From positions 1 through 64,000 of the forward strand of contig PDHQ01000131.1 in NCBI GenBank assembly GCA_003339415.1: a stretch of 64,000 bases of DNA, in the 5' to 3' direction. The notes under the pieces are model-generated. The model was not told where the DNA came from, ran no database searches, and saw nothing but the letters and a program-made list of their open reading frames with translations. This stretch comes from Ophiocordyceps camponoti-saundersi (nom. inval.). Taxonomy: Eukaryota > Ascomycota > Sordariomycetes > Hypocreales > Ophiocordycipitaceae. Positions 27,733 through 40,500 of this stretch are shown in pieces. Numbering within the stretch: position 1 is the first letter of the stretch; each line of letters starts with the position of its first letter. The position numbers were made by a program, and so were the translations under genes.

Positions 27733-28240
27733 TATTAATTAGGTATCCTTCCTAAGCCGAATAGGTAACTAGAGTCGTATTATAAATTTCTTAAAGTAAA
27801 GATACTAATAAATTAAACTTAGAATACGTATACTATATTAACTTAGATAATAAGGTTCGGGTAACTTATCTAGATTATATAGCGTATAGGAATATTACGT
27901 TTACTATATAATACGCTCCGGCTAATAAAGTTATAAAAAATTAAATAATAACTTTGCTTATAACTTATCTCTCTCTTAAAAAATATAAAAAAGTAAGTAT
28001 ATTATATATATATTCCTCCTCCTACTAACTACCTCCCTATCCTCCTCCTATATTAACTTCGTATATTATATTAATATTATATTAATCTCGGATCGGTATT
28101 ATCTCGAGTTCGACTCCTTTTTATACGTATCCCTAACCTCCTACTTTATTTATATAGAGATAGTTATCTCTATAACGCGTGCTACGCGTATTTAACGCGT
28201 GTTATATTCCTAAGCAGCTAGCGATATATATATTCTAATA
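27733..28240 (-). repeat. 5' LTR of N1 copy 2
   Basis: 508-bp LTR in minus orientation, same length as its partner. On the interior side, the bases after the LTR end (reverse of about 27710-27732) read CTAATTAGTAATAAAACTA, a candidate primer-binding site. The Ty1/copia element nested in this copy starts its interior with the same CTAATTAGTA, a hint that N1 may use copia-type priming. Confidence 0.85.
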
Positions 28241-29462
28241 TTAACTTTACCTAGGGTAAGTTCCCTAATAAAAAGGGTAGTAGTATAGTTTCTTTCCGTA
28301 TATTATAAGGTAAGCTAACTTACCCTCCGCGTACGGAGAGGCGGAGTATTAGCTATATTATAGCTTTATTATATAATATTTAGCGATATATCTAAGCTAA
28401 TAATACTTAAAATATTACTAAGGTTAGATTTCTAGTTTATAAAGTTCTATATTAAAAATCTCCGCTTATATTATTATACCCTTATTATAAATTTAGTTTA
28501 TATTTATTACGCTATTAATAATAATTATAAGGGAGCTTTACTAAGTCCTTAAATAGTATCTTTTTATATATAGTTATATTATTAAAACCTTATTTAATAA
28601 CTTAATCTTTTTCTAAAAAGCTTCTTTACCGCCCTATTATAAAGCCCGCGCTAATACCCCCTTTATAATAAAAGTATAACCTCCGCTAATAAGGCGTACC
28701 TTTTCTCTAAAAGTAATATAAAACTACTTTAAATTAAATTAGAGCTTATAAATAGTATTTTAGAATATTATTATAATATTACCGCTAAGTAATTTCCTTA
28801 CTATAAAAGCTTAGCTTTACTTATAAAGTCCGTAATTAACGCTTATTATAATTACCTTAAGGCCTCGGGCTTAGAGCGGAGTAATAATAAAGTTAAAGCG
28901 AATTATAAGCTAACGCTTATATTACTTAGGAATTTATTTTTTAATAGTTTTCTCCGGCGCTTTAGCTATAACTATAGCTTATATTAGAGGAGTTCCGCTT
29001 CCCCTAAAGCTATAGAAAAAAGAGGAAACCGTAGCCGTAATAGTTAAGGTAATATTACTAATTAACGGAGTCGGAGTAAGGGGGGCGCCTCCTTAGACCC
29101 TCTCGGACTCCGCTACTTATTTAATAATTATTTATATAAAGATTAAAATATCCCCTAAAATAATCTTATTAATATTTACCTTAGCTTCTAATAAGGTAAA
29201 AAGTATAGTAAATCCTTAAGTTTAAGTTTACTATAATTTAGAGTAAAGCTATATTCTAGGTAAAAAATTTTCGCGGTTACGATTAACCTATATAGCGTTA
29301 CCCTCCCCCCCGGAGTTACTCCGGGCGCGGCTTAAGGCTATTACTACGGGGTAACGGAAGGAGCGGAGTCCGCTTATAATATAAGAATAAGAGGTCCGTA
29401 TCCGCGTCGCTATAAGCGCGGAATCTATAGAATATATAAGAGTTAGTTAAATAAAAGCTAAT

Positions 29463-32368
29463 AGTATTTATTAGTAAGTAGGTAAAAGTAATATTACTTA
29501 AGTTTATATAAAAGAAAGTATATAAGGTAATAGGTTTTAAATAGATAGCGGAGAAACTAAAGTTAATAAATAGATAATTACTTAAGTATTTAAGATAGCT
29601 TAGAAGAGTAGAAAAGTTACTAGAAATAGAATTAGCTAATTTAAAAAAAAATAAGATAGCTAGGAATAAAAGTAATATAGAAAAGGTAATCCGCGATTAT
29701 AATAAGCTAGATATAATAAACTATCTAAAATATTCCTAATATTAGATAAATTAGGAGAAAATAAATAATAAGGACGATATTAACTTTATATTATATCTTA
29801 GATAGGTAAGTATTATAATAATAGATATTTTAAAACTTATATTTTATAAAAGTATTACCTTAAACTTAGTTATTTATCCTTTATCGGATACCTTAATTAG
29901 GGAAATTAACGCGTAGTTTAAATAAAGCCTTATTACGCTAGGAGATTATATTAAGATAGAAAAATAGAGAAAAAAGGTTATAAGATTATATTTTACTTAT
30001 AAGAACTATTTTATTTTTACTTTTAAGGAAATTCGGCCTATATAACTAATTACTTATTAAATTAAATAAAAAAAGGGAGTAACGCTAGCTATATTTAAAT
30101 AAATAAAGTATAGTAAGCTTAAATAGATCTTTATAAGTAAGGTATTCCTAACGATAGAAAAAGTAAATATTATTTAACTTATTAGCGATAATACGGAATA
30201 GGTAGCTAGAACTTTATTTATTAAAAAGCACCTACTAAACCTAGCGGCCTAGAGAATAGTTTATAATTACTATAATATTAATAAGAATATAGTAAAATTA
30301 GAATATCTATATTATAACCTAAAGGTTAATTTAAACTAAGTATATATTAGATAACTAATAGTTTTCTCTTAGCTAGATATATCTAATAAGTTCTAATTAA
30401 TCCTAATATAGCTAGAGGATATATATAAGATAAGCTTTACCGCCCCTAATAATATATAAGAATATATTAATATACTATAAAGACTAATAAGCGCCCCCTC
30501 TATATACGTAAGGTATAAGGATATCGCGGTTAGTAAATTAATATTAGTAGATAAGGTTAAATACTAAATATTACTAAGTTTTATTATAAAGTACTTAACG
30601 TTAATATTCGTTTATATTAATAATTATAACTTTAAAATCGAAACTTTTAATAAATATTTTAATTTCCTCCGATATTAATATTTCTTTAAAGTAATATAGG
30701 CGCTAATTAGTCTTATAGGTAAGAAGATAAAGCTATTTAATAGTATAGCTAAATTAGTTAAGTTTAAATTAGAAATAAGGTAATTTTATCTAGGAACTAA
30801 ATATTAGTAGAGATTTACGTAGTTAGGGGACTATTTTTAATAATATTCCCCTTAATCTTAAGAAGAAGTTTAAATAGTATTATAGCTAATCCCGTTCCTT
30901 TATTATTTTATATTAAGGAGAGTAAATAGGGCTAAACTTATTAAGGAAATATTTTTTAAAAAGGTAAATAAGGTAACTTTATTAAAACGCTAATTTATAT
31001 AACTAAAAATATAATATTAAGATAAACCTATTTAAACGCTAAAAGCGGTAGAAGCTTTATAATTCTTATACTAAGCTATCTAGAATAACGTAATATTTAG
31101 AGTATAGATAAATATATAATTTTACCTAATAATAGATATATCCGATACTAAGATTAGGGCCGTTCTTTACTAACTTAATAACTATCCTAATAGAATATTT
31201 ATTAGAGACTCTAATTTCTAAAATATAAAAATTATTATATAGATATCGTTTCGGCTAAATAATTTAGAGTAGCGATACTTTATACTTATATAAGAAATAT
31301 TAGCTATTATTTATATAATTAAAGAATACTAATAAATAGTAAATATATCCCTATATCCCCTTAAGATCTATACGGATTATAAGGGTATTATCGACTTAAT
31401 AACGAATATAGCGGAAATATATAGTAAAATTACGAGGTAAATTAATATTTTATAAGAATAGGATATTAAGAATATCTACCGCTTAAATATAATAAAGATT
31501 ATTAAAATCGTAGATAATATATTTAAATTATATAATATTTTTAAAAGCGATACTCTAAATATAGAGGGCTATATTATATTAGCGCTAAATATTATTAAGG
31601 CTACTTAACTTTTATTAGGTAAACTACTAGTAAGTAGAGAGGTATCTTACCTCTAAGTAGCTATATCCCCTTAGCTAGGAGACCCGTAATATACGGAAAT
31701 TATACTCTTTCTTATTAATAGAATATAAATATTATTAAATAATAGATATTACTATATTTAAAAAATAGCTATTAGATATTAAGTTTAGAATAAGATCCTA
31801 TATTATATTAAATCGAATAAATAGTAGGCTAAGTATTATCTATAATTAAATATCTAATTAAAGTTATAAAATATTTATAATATATTAGGCTATTTCTTTA
31901 AGGAAAAGACTTTAGCGAATTTAAGAGGAATCTTATAATAGCTAACTTATCGATCGGATATTACTTATTATTATATATCTTATATAATTTACTAGTAAAC
32001 CGCACTACGCTTACTTAAGTTAAAATATAAATAAATTATAATATATAAGCTATAGGAAATAGTAGTTATTAACTTCCTAAAACCTATTACGCTTATTAGT
32101 GCTTATAGATATTAATATATTCTAATAGCTATAAATTATATAATACGTTTTCTATTAACTTAAGTATATAAAAATATTACTAGCTTAGAGGTAGTAGATA
32201 TATAATAATATTACTAAAGTCTAGTATTTAGCTAGCTTAAAGCTATTTACTTAGATAATAAACGCTATTTCGCTAATATTATTATAGAAGATATAGCTAA
32301 GTAATATAAGGTTAAATAGAAATTTAGCTTAGTCTTATACTTTTAAAGTACTAAATTAGTAGAGAGGT
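29463..32368 (+). pseudogene. G1 reverse transcriptase, RNase H and integrase N-terminal region
   Basis: G1 pol after the LINE-like insert, matching the reverse complement of about 56450-59330. Around 30400-30790 a frame reads as gypsy-type reverse transcriptase. The catalytic motif at 30607-30630 is Phe-Val-Tyr-Ile-Asn-Asn, where the enzyme needs Tyr-Ile-Asp-Asp; the minus copy still has Ile-Asn-Asp (reverse of about 58205-58220). From about 31900 to 32340 it reads as an integrase core, with alternating hydrophobic strands and a TRF-like segment near 32130 decayed to Ile-Arg-Phe. It is interrupted at 32369 by a solo LTR. Confidence 0.75.
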
Positions 32369-32855
32369 TATTAGTTAGGTATCCTTCCTAAGCCGAATAG
32401 GAGGCTAGTATCGCGTTTCGCTCTTATTATAGTATATAAGTTAATAGCTATAAGGAACTCTACGTATATATATATTAACCTAATTAATAGGGTTCGGGTA
32501 TTTCTACCGGATTATATAGCTAAAGGAATATTACGTCTCCCGTCTAATATACTCTAGCGGAAGGAGTTACGAATAATTAATTTAATAACTCTATTTATAA
32601 CTTCTTACTTAAATAAAAGTACGGAAAAGATTAACGTATTATATATACGTCCGGCTATACTCCCTCCTACCCTCGATTCCTATCGTATTAACGACGTATA
32701 TTATATTAATATTATATTAGTCTCGGATCGGTATTATCTCGAGTTTAACTCCTCTTTATACGTGCCTCTAACCTCCTACTTTATTTATATAGAGATAGTA
32801 ATCTCTGCGACGCGTGTTATATTCCTAAGCAGCTAGTAATATATATATTCTAATA
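32369..32855 (-). mobile_element. Solo LTR of a divergent N1 subfamily
   Basis: 487-bp LTR in minus orientation with N1 ends (TATTAGTTAGG at the left, TTCTAATA at the right), but clearly different in its middle and missing part of the ACGCGT array. Flanks gaggt (32364-32368) and aaggt (32856-32860) agree at four of five bases. There is no interior or partner LTR. It splits the integrase of G1 and is the footprint left when two LTRs recombine. Confidence 0.82.
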
Positions 32856-32860
32856 AAGGT

Positions 32861-33697
32861 ATATCCGATTAGTAAAAAACTAACTGCGAAAATAAAGTCT
32901 TAAGTAGTTTAGTATTTTCTTAAAAGCGTAGAATAAAGCGTTACCTTAAATTACTAATATACTAAATTCTTAAAAAGTTAAGATTTTAAGGGTAACTTTA
33001 ATAAAAGCTATATTAAGATTTAACCTTATAGTTATATATTAAAATAAAAATATACTTAAAGTTAAATAATCTAACTTTAACTATTTTAACTAAGATAACT
33101 AGATAGTTCGCGATTTAGTATTAGCTATAGTAGAAGAAAAAGATATAATCTAGGATATTTTAGCTAATTTTAATATAACTAAATATAATATTAAGCTATA
33201 ACATGCCCTTCGAGTTAATAACTTCGTATAGGAAAGGTAAGATAAAGTAAATATATCGTATAGGAAGTTCGTAACTATATAAGATAACTTATCTATTATT
33301 ATTAAGGTTATCTTATCTATTATATATCTAATTCGTAGCGTTATTAGATATTAAGTTTTGCGAAAGCTTTACGTAGACGATCTTAAACTATTTATACTAC
33401 GTAAGGCATATTTAATACCCTTATAGCGGGTAATATAAGATATAGCTACCTAATAAGGCTATAAGCTAGGTAAAGGAATAGATAAGCTTTAGGGTAAAAA
33501 CCCTTACGCTTATAGGAACTTACTATTATAAGAAATTAGGGGGGGGAAACGTAAGGTTAAGTAGGAATAGACTAAGAATAATAACTTACTACGGTAAATA
33601 TTAAGTTACTATAGTAAGTATTAATAGTAATTATTAATAGCTATTAGCTAGCTAAGAGGCTAGCTAAGGATTGCTAATAGTTATTTATATTTATTTA
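32861..33697 (+). pseudogene. G1 integrase C-terminal region
   Basis: Continues pol directly after the solo LTR and matches the reverse complement of about 55660-56450. It ends in simple direct repeats of a TATTAATAGTAATTATTAATAG kind (about 33600-33650), also present in the minus copy at 55640-55700. The next five bases (33693-33697, attta) are the target duplication of N1 copy 3. Confidence 0.65.
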
Positions 33698-34203
33698 TAT
33701 TAGAATATATATATTACTAGCTGCCTAGGAATATAACACGCGTTAAATACGCGTAACACGCGTTATAGAGATTACTATCTCTATATAAATAAAGTAGGAG
33801 GTTAGAGGCACGTATAAAAAGGAGTCGAACTTAAGATAATACCGATCTAAGACTAATATAATATTAATATAATATATATCGTTAATATAATAAGAATCGA
33901 GGGTAGGAGGGAGTATAGCTAAATATATATATAATATACTTATTTTTCTATACTCTTTAAGAGAGAGATAAGTTATAAGTAGAATTATTATTTAATCTTT
34001 TATAACTTTATTAGCTAGAGTATATTATATAGTAGATATAATATTCTTATATACTATATAATTTAGATAAGTTACTTAAACCTTATTATTTAAGTTAATA
34101 TAGTATATATATTTTAGGTTTAATTTATTAGTATCTTTATTATAAGAAGTTTATAATATAATTTTAGCTACCTATTTAGCTTAGGAAGGATACCTAACTA
34201 ATA
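33698..34203 (+). repeat. 5' LTR of N1 copy 3
   Basis: 506 bp, one of the better-preserved LTRs at its 5' end: the triple ACGCGT block and the TATA-like box are intact. The directly following interior, TTAATTAGTAATAAAGCTAGG minus its last base, is the candidate primer-binding region. Confidence 0.88.
33738..33790 (+). promoter_or_regulatory. Candidate LTR promoter: three ACGCGT hexamers and a TATA-like box
   Basis: ACGCGT occurs at 33738, 33749 and 33758, followed by a short palindrome around 33765-33784 and TATATAAAT at 33782-33790. The same arrangement is seen in other N1 LTRs, for example 38515-38575 (plus) and 43085-43135 and 46165-46225 (reverse). ACGCGT is the MluI cell-cycle box bound by the MBF factor in yeasts. 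A role here is inference from the motif. The array contains CpG but, in its RIP-decayed form, no CpA, so part of its conservation could be passive. Confidence 0.5.
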
Positions 34204-36760
34204 TTAATTAGTAATAAAGCTAGGTTATATTATAAACTTAACTACTTTTTATTATTTAAAACTTAGTTAGTTAATATAAGCTAAAATACTAGGTTTATTA
34301 TTATTTAACCTTAGTTTAGATTAGAAATAAAAAAGTAATTTAAATAGTAAATATTTATTAAAGTGCTAACTCTTAGGAAATTATAATTATTATTTCGATA
34401 ACGTATAAATATATTTTAATTAATATCTAATTAGTAACTTAATAATTCGGATATCTTAGTACTTAGCGATAACTTATTATAAGTTAATATTATCTATTCT
34501 TTTTTCTCTTTACTTTTAGTTTAGGATTTTTAGGAACTTATTTTAATTTTAACCTAAAATCCTATTAACTTTAAATTAATTTTAATAGTTACTTTATAAC
34601 TATTATTTACTAAACTTTTATAAGTTTAGTGTTAGAAATCTTTTATAATTAAGTTAATTTAGCAAAATATAAGAGATAAAAATAATAAAAAATAATAAAA
34701 ATAATAAAAATAAAAAAGAAACCTTAGGACCGGAGTCCTTTAATATTATTTCTAGCGTAAACGCTAAAGAAAACGCGCCTCCCGCTAAGCCCGGAGTATA
34801 GGGTAAGCGATATTAATATATTAATATATTAATAATATTAGTTAGATATTAACTTAAACTTAAATAAAGATTATATTATTATTAAACTTACCTTAGCGCG
34901 CTAGTTTTTATATAAGAGCGTATTATTACTTATAAAAATAGCTAAAGCTTAAGCTAAGGCTACTATTATAAAGACTATTTACTAAGTTAATATTAGCTTA
35001 TATAATATCTAAACTTAGAAAATAAGCTATATATATATTATTATAATAAATACTTATTTTTATATAAGTATAAGAAGCTATTACTAGCTAAGATACCTAT
35101 TCCTAATAAGCGTTAATAGCTAGCTTTTACTTATTTATATAATTAATATAATTTTAGTAAGAGGGCACTTTTTTTATATCGCTATATTTAATTTAATTAC
35201 GCCGCGCTTAAGATAATAGCGTAAGCGGCGGCGCGGACGCGAAAAGATTACGGTCCTCCGGTCGCGCGTAATAGGGCGTAATTAAAATCGCTATATTTAT
35301 AATCGATAGCGTCTTAGCGCGCGGGCGGAATAAAATAGCTAATATAACGCTCGGAGCGTAAGCTATTAAGGGAGTAAGTAATAAATATATATATTAAAAA
35401 AAGCTAAGTTTAGAAATATATTAATATTTAATATAATTTTAATTTATAGCTAACTTAAGGTTAAGTTAAGATTAATATATTTTCTATATACTAATATATT
35501 ATCTTATATAATATATTATTATTATTAATATTAGCCTCTAATTTAAAGCTTAAGATAATAATATAATAGCTACGTAGCGTAATAGGAGTATAAGGGTATT
35601 ACTTAGGTATAAATATAATCTTACCTTAAAGTTAGTATAAATCCTTATCGTATTTAGCTCGAAATTAACTTAAACTTACTTTTAATATATAATAATAATA
35701 ACGATAATAATAATAACGATTAATACGAAAGAGAAAGGAAAAAGAGGAATATAAAGCTAGGGCGCGGGGTAATTTATAAATAAGGTTACTAACTTATTAA
35801 TTTACCCCTTTATAATAAATATATATATTTACTTTATATTATTAAGGTAAACTAATATTTAAGGTATTAGTATATATTTTTATTATTAAGGTAAATTAAT
35901 ATATAGTAAGTTAGTATATATTATTATTATTAAGGTTAGTATTTAGATCGGTATATATTTCTCGATTATAAAAGGCCCCTTATCCCCCTTCTAATTTTCC
36001 TTTTTTTCCCCCTTATATTAATTTTTTCGATATTTATTCTTTTTATTTTTCGAAAACTACTTAAACCCCTCCTTACTAAGTATATCTTTTTTTATTTTAT
36101 ATATTCTATCTACTTTTCTAGTTTATAAACTAAAAGAGATAAGCTATTAAGGGAATATAGTACCCTTATTATGCCCCCGGGGCCACGATATAAAGAAAAA
36201 TAACGTATATTATAGAGGCGTTAAACCGCCCCGAAAGTATAATAATAATAATCGAATAGCGAGGATAAGGCTAGAGATAATAAAACTAAGTTAATAAATA
36301 TTATAGTATAGGAACGAGAAATATTATAGGGATTTAATTATTAGCTTTATAGCTATCTAAAAGTAACCGAAGCTATAGGATTAGCTAATAAACTTAAATA
36401 TTCTATTACGGCGTTATATTATATTTTCTTAGCGATAATATATAACGTCGTAACTACTACCTTATAGCCCTTATTTACCTTCGATAATATAAAGGGATAA
36501 TACGAAAGATAATTCGATATATATTGCCCTAAAAGGTAATATTAGAATTAGTAAGAAAATAATCGGATATTTACCTAATATCGACTTAAACTTATTAATA
36601 AATTAGTAAGGTAAAGGGTATTTATAAAACCCTAAACTATATAAATTTTTAAAAGTAGAAAAATAATTTAATTTACGATAGCTACTAAAGGAACCTAATT
36701 ATACCTTAACTACCTATATAGTAAAACGAATATTCCTAATTAGAAAAGAAAAGTTACTAA

Positions 36761-37266
36761 TATTAGAATATATATATTACTAGCTACTTAGGAATATAAT
36801 ATATATTAAATACGCGTAATATACGTTATAGAGATTACTATCTCTATATAAATAAAGTAGGAGGTTAGAGGCACGTATAAAAAAAAGTTAAACTTAAGAT
36901 AATACCGATCTAAGATTAGTATAATATTAATATAATATATATTATTAATACGATAAGAATCGAGGGTAGGAGGGAGTATAGCTAAATATATATATAATAT
37001 ACTTATTTTTCTATACTTTTCAAGAGAGAGATAAGTTATAAGTAAAGTTATTATTTAATCTTTTATAACTTTATTAGCTAGAGCATATTATGCGGTAGAT
37101 ATAATATTCCTATATACTATATAATCTAAATAAGTTACCTAAACCTTATTATTTAGGTTAATATAGTATACGTATTCTAGGTCTAATCTATTAGTATCTT
37201 TACTATAAGAAGTCTATAATACGACTCTAGCTACCTATTCGGCTTAGGAAGGATGCCTAACCGACA
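36761..37266 (+). repeat. 3' LTR of N1 copy 3
   Basis: 506 bp. Its last 16 bases keep ATG and the terminal CGACA, the only N1 LTR end in this window with the unmutated CA. It therefore reveals the ancestral terminus for the family. Confidence 0.9.
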
Positions 37267-37271
37267 ATTTA

Positions 37272-38476
37272 CCCTACTCGTTATTTTTCTTTTTAAATAC
37301 TTTATTTCCTATTTTTTAGTATACTATACCTTATATACCTTTAACCTTATATACCTTCGTATATACGATTATATATCTTATATTTTTATATACTACCCTA
37401 TTATTAGCTCCTTTCCTTATTTATTAAATCTTTCTTAATTAAGATTATTATCGGGCGCTATTATTATCTTCTTTCTCGATTAGATTATTTTCGTGCACCT
37501 AATTAGATTATCTTCGTATACCTTATTTTCTTTTAACTATTCTCTTGTTTAACCTACCTCTTCTTCTTACTTATATATACTTCTTCTAACTTATCGGATA
37601 TTAGTTTATATACGATTTCCTATCCCTTTTCTCTCTCTTTATCTTACCGAGTATTAATGCTATTATTTTCTTATTATACGCTCCTTTTCCTTATTTCTTT
37701 TTATTATATATTATAATCTATTATCGCGTATTTTCTTCTCCTTATTATATACTTATTTCTTTTATTATATACTTATTTTTCTTATCGTATATTACTATCT
37801 TTATATATATTATACCCTTATATATTATTTATCTCCTATTTCCTATAATTATCCTTATATAAGTATATAAGATTATAGATTACCTAATAAAAGAAGAAAT
37901 TAACTTTAAGAAAAACCTTATTATTTATAAATAATATAAAATTATACGCTAAGAGTTTAAATAATATTAGGAAATATTCTACGAATAAATAAGGGAAAGC
38001 TAAAAGTTTAAAGTTTCTAAAAACTTAAAAATCTCTCTTATTATAAGTACTCTATATAGCTATATCTTAGCTAAATAAGTAGCTAAAAGAGACTAAGTAG
38101 CCTAATACCTTACTAAGGTTATATAGGATAAATTAGCACTTTTAATAATTATAGTAAATATTTAAAAGTTCTAAGTCCTAGAATAAGATATTATAATAGA
38201 TATATTACCGAAAAATTAGCTTATAAAGCTAGATAAGCTTTAAAAGTTATATAAAATAGCGTATAATTTTACTAATATTAAGGTTAAGAGAGGTAAAGAT
38301 AGTAAATTTCCTTTAATAATAGAGATTATTATAATAATAAAAAATATAAAGAAACGGATCTTATTTACTATTAGCGAATCTTTTTCTAAAATAGCTTAGC
38401 GTTTATATAATTATATAATTATTAATATTAAGTAACTAATTTAAAATAAGCTTAAGAGCTAGGAAGATATAAATAT
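37272..38476 (+). pseudogene. G1 post-integrase region, part 1
   Basis: G1 sequence between N1 copies 3 and 4. 37272-37860 is pyrimidine-rich on the plus strand, with no stable frame, and matches the reverse complement of about 55200-55600. 37890-38470 reads as a lysine-rich decayed protein. A block near 38040-38110 matches the reverse complement of about 54980-55030, confirming colinearity with the minus G1 copy. Function of this region is unknown; many gypsy elements carry a second frame or structural tail here. The last five bases (aatat, 38472-38476) partly match gatat at 41946-41950. Confidence 0.55.
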
Positions 38477-40462
38477 TATTAGAATATATATATTACTAGC
38501 TGCTTAGGAATATAACACGCGTTAAATACGCGTAACACGCGTCGTAGAGATTACTATCTCTATATAAATAAAATAGGAGGTTAGAGGCACGTATAAAAAG
38601 GAGTCGAACTCGAGATAATACCGATCTAAAACTAATATAATATTAATATAATATACGTTATTAATATAATAAGAATCGAGGGTAAGAGGGAGTATAGCTA
38701 GAATATATATATAATATACTTACTTTTTTATATTTTTTAAGAGAAAAATAAGTTATAAGTAAAATTATTATTTAATCTTTTATAACTTTATTAGCTAAAA
38801 TATATTATATAGTAAATATAATATTTCTATATATTATATAATCCGGATAAGTTACCCGAACCTTATTATCTAAGTTAATATAATATATATATTTTAAGTT
38901 TAATTTATTAATATTTTTATTATAAGAAGTTTATAATATAACTTTAGCTACCTATTCGGCTTAGGAAAAATACCTAACTAATATTAATTAGTAATAAAGC
39001 TAGGTTATATTACGGACTTAATTACCTTTTATTACTTAAAACTTAGTTAACTAATATAAGCTAAAATACTAGCTTCGTTATTATTTAACCTTAGTTTAGA
39101 TTAGAAATAGAAAAATAATTTAGATAGTAAATATTTATTAAAGTACTAACTCCTAGGAAATTATAATTATTATTTCGATAATATATAGATATATTTTAAC
39201 TAATATCTAGTTAATAACTTAATAATTCGGATATCCTAATACTTAGCGATAACTTACTATAAGTTAATATTATCTATTTTTTCTTCTTTTTATTTTTAAT
39301 TTAGGATTTTTAAGAACTTATTTTAATTTTAACTTAAAATCTTATTAACTTTAAATTAATTTTAATAGTTATTCTATAATTATTATTTACTAAGCTTTTA
39401 TAAATTTAATATTAGAAATCTCTTATAATTAAGTTAATTTAGTAATATATAAAAGATAAAAATAATAAAAGATAATAATAATAAGAAAAGAAAAAGTAAA
39501 ATCCTTAAAATTAAAGTCCCTTACCCTTACTCCTAATATAAATATCTAGGAGGGCGTAATACGTAATAATTATATAAGGCTAGCTAAATAATATTACTAT
39601 ATTAGTAATATTAGTTAAATATTAACTTAAATATAAATAAGGATTAGATTATTATTAGATTTATTTTAATATATTAGTTTTTATATAAAAGCATATTATT
39701 ACTTATAAATATAGTAAAAGCTTACGTAAAAGTAATAATAGCTAAAATAGTTTATTAAGTTAGTATTAGTTTATATAAAATTAAGTTTTAATAAGTTATA
39801 TATATATTATTATATTAAATACCCTTTTTAGTATATTAATAATAAGTAATTATTAATTAAGAAACTTATTCTTAATAAGCGTTAATTTTTAGCTTTTACT
39901 TACTTATATAGCTAATATAATTTTAGTATAAGGGTACCTTTTTAATATCGCCGCGCTTAATATTATCGTATTACGCTTAAAATAATAGCGTAAGCGGCGG
40001 CGGGGATATAATAAGATTACGCTTAGCGGGTTATATTTAATAAGATATAATAAGCGTCGCTACTAGCGTAAGCGATAGTATTCGTAGGCGCGGGCGAAAA
40101 GTAATTATAGATATTATAAAAGGAGCTTATAAGGGGCGCGTAAAAAAGATAGGAGTAAAATACGCGTAATATATATTTAAAGCTAAGTTTAGAGTATATT
40201 AGAAGCTAAGTTAATCTTAACTTATAGCTAATATAAATTAAAGCTAAAATTAATATATTTTTACGCTATTAGTAAATTAAAGCTTTAAGAGTATTATTAT
40301 CGTTAATATTATTTTTAAATTTAAGATTCGAAATAATAATCTAATAACCGCGCGGAGTAATAAGCGTATAAGGGGGCGGTTTTAATATATAATAGATCTT
40401 AAGTTAAGGTTAGTAAAAGCTTACTACGATATTAATTTAAGATTAACTTAAACTTACCTTTT

Positions 40463-40500
<38 letters not shown>

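Larger units (their letters stand above)
18256..28240 (-). mobile_element. N1 copy 2, interrupted by a Ty1/copia element
   Basis: Minus-strand N1 element. LTRs are 18256-18763 and 27733-28240 (508 bp each); the interior is 18764-19358 plus 25747-27732 (about 2.58 kb net). Perfect 5-bp target duplication ttaac at 18251-18255 and 28241-28245. The interior carries the 18-base G run at 26012-26029 and the (TTA)n-like tract at about 26215-26250. The region beyond the tract resembles copies 1 and 5 (subfamily A). No coding frame is seen in the N1 parts. The right LTR keeps clear TATA-like and triple ACGCGT elements near its right end. Confidence 0.88.
17587..29449. mobile_element. Short LINE-like insert in G1, itself interrupted by N1 copy 2
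   Basis: Flanked by a perfect 13-bp duplication (17574-17586 and 29450-29462), the length expected for target-primed reverse transcription. Without N1 copy 2 and its duplicated pentamer, about 1.87 kb remains (17587-18255 plus 28246-29449). An (AAT)n run starts at its left end. The content differs from the LINE at 8275-15515 and has scattered C+G-rich patches. A plus-strand frame stays open for roughly 50 codons at about 28840-28985, but I do not recognise it. A 5'-truncated LINE of another family is the best guess. The strand is uncertain: the (AAT)n end suggests minus, the open stretch suggests plus. Confidence 0.55.
33698..37266 (+). mobile_element. N1 copy 3: LTR to LTR, subfamily B
   Basis: 3,569-bp element. 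LTRs 33698-34203 and 36761-37266 (506 bp each), interior 34204-36760. Perfect target duplication attta at 33693-33697 and 37267-37271. The proximal interior matches the other copies. Beyond the (TTA)n-like tract (about 35690-35735) the sequence diverges: no C run, extra degenerate repeats of an AGTATATA-TTATTAAGGTAA kind at 35840-35945, and a distal part shared with copy 4 but not with copies 1, 2 and 5. A purine-rich primer tract (GAAAAGAAAAG, about 36743-36753) precedes the 3' LTR. The 3' terminus retains the canonical CA. Confidence 0.9.

Noticed and set aside
37253..37438. 61-codon ATG-initiated open reading frame
   Set aside because: It starts in the last bases of the N1 3' LTR, crosses the target duplication and continues into the pyrimidine-rich G1 tail. 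Its Tyr, Ile, Phe and Leu-rich product follows from T/A-rich pyrimidine sequence that lacks stops by composition. It is not a gene.
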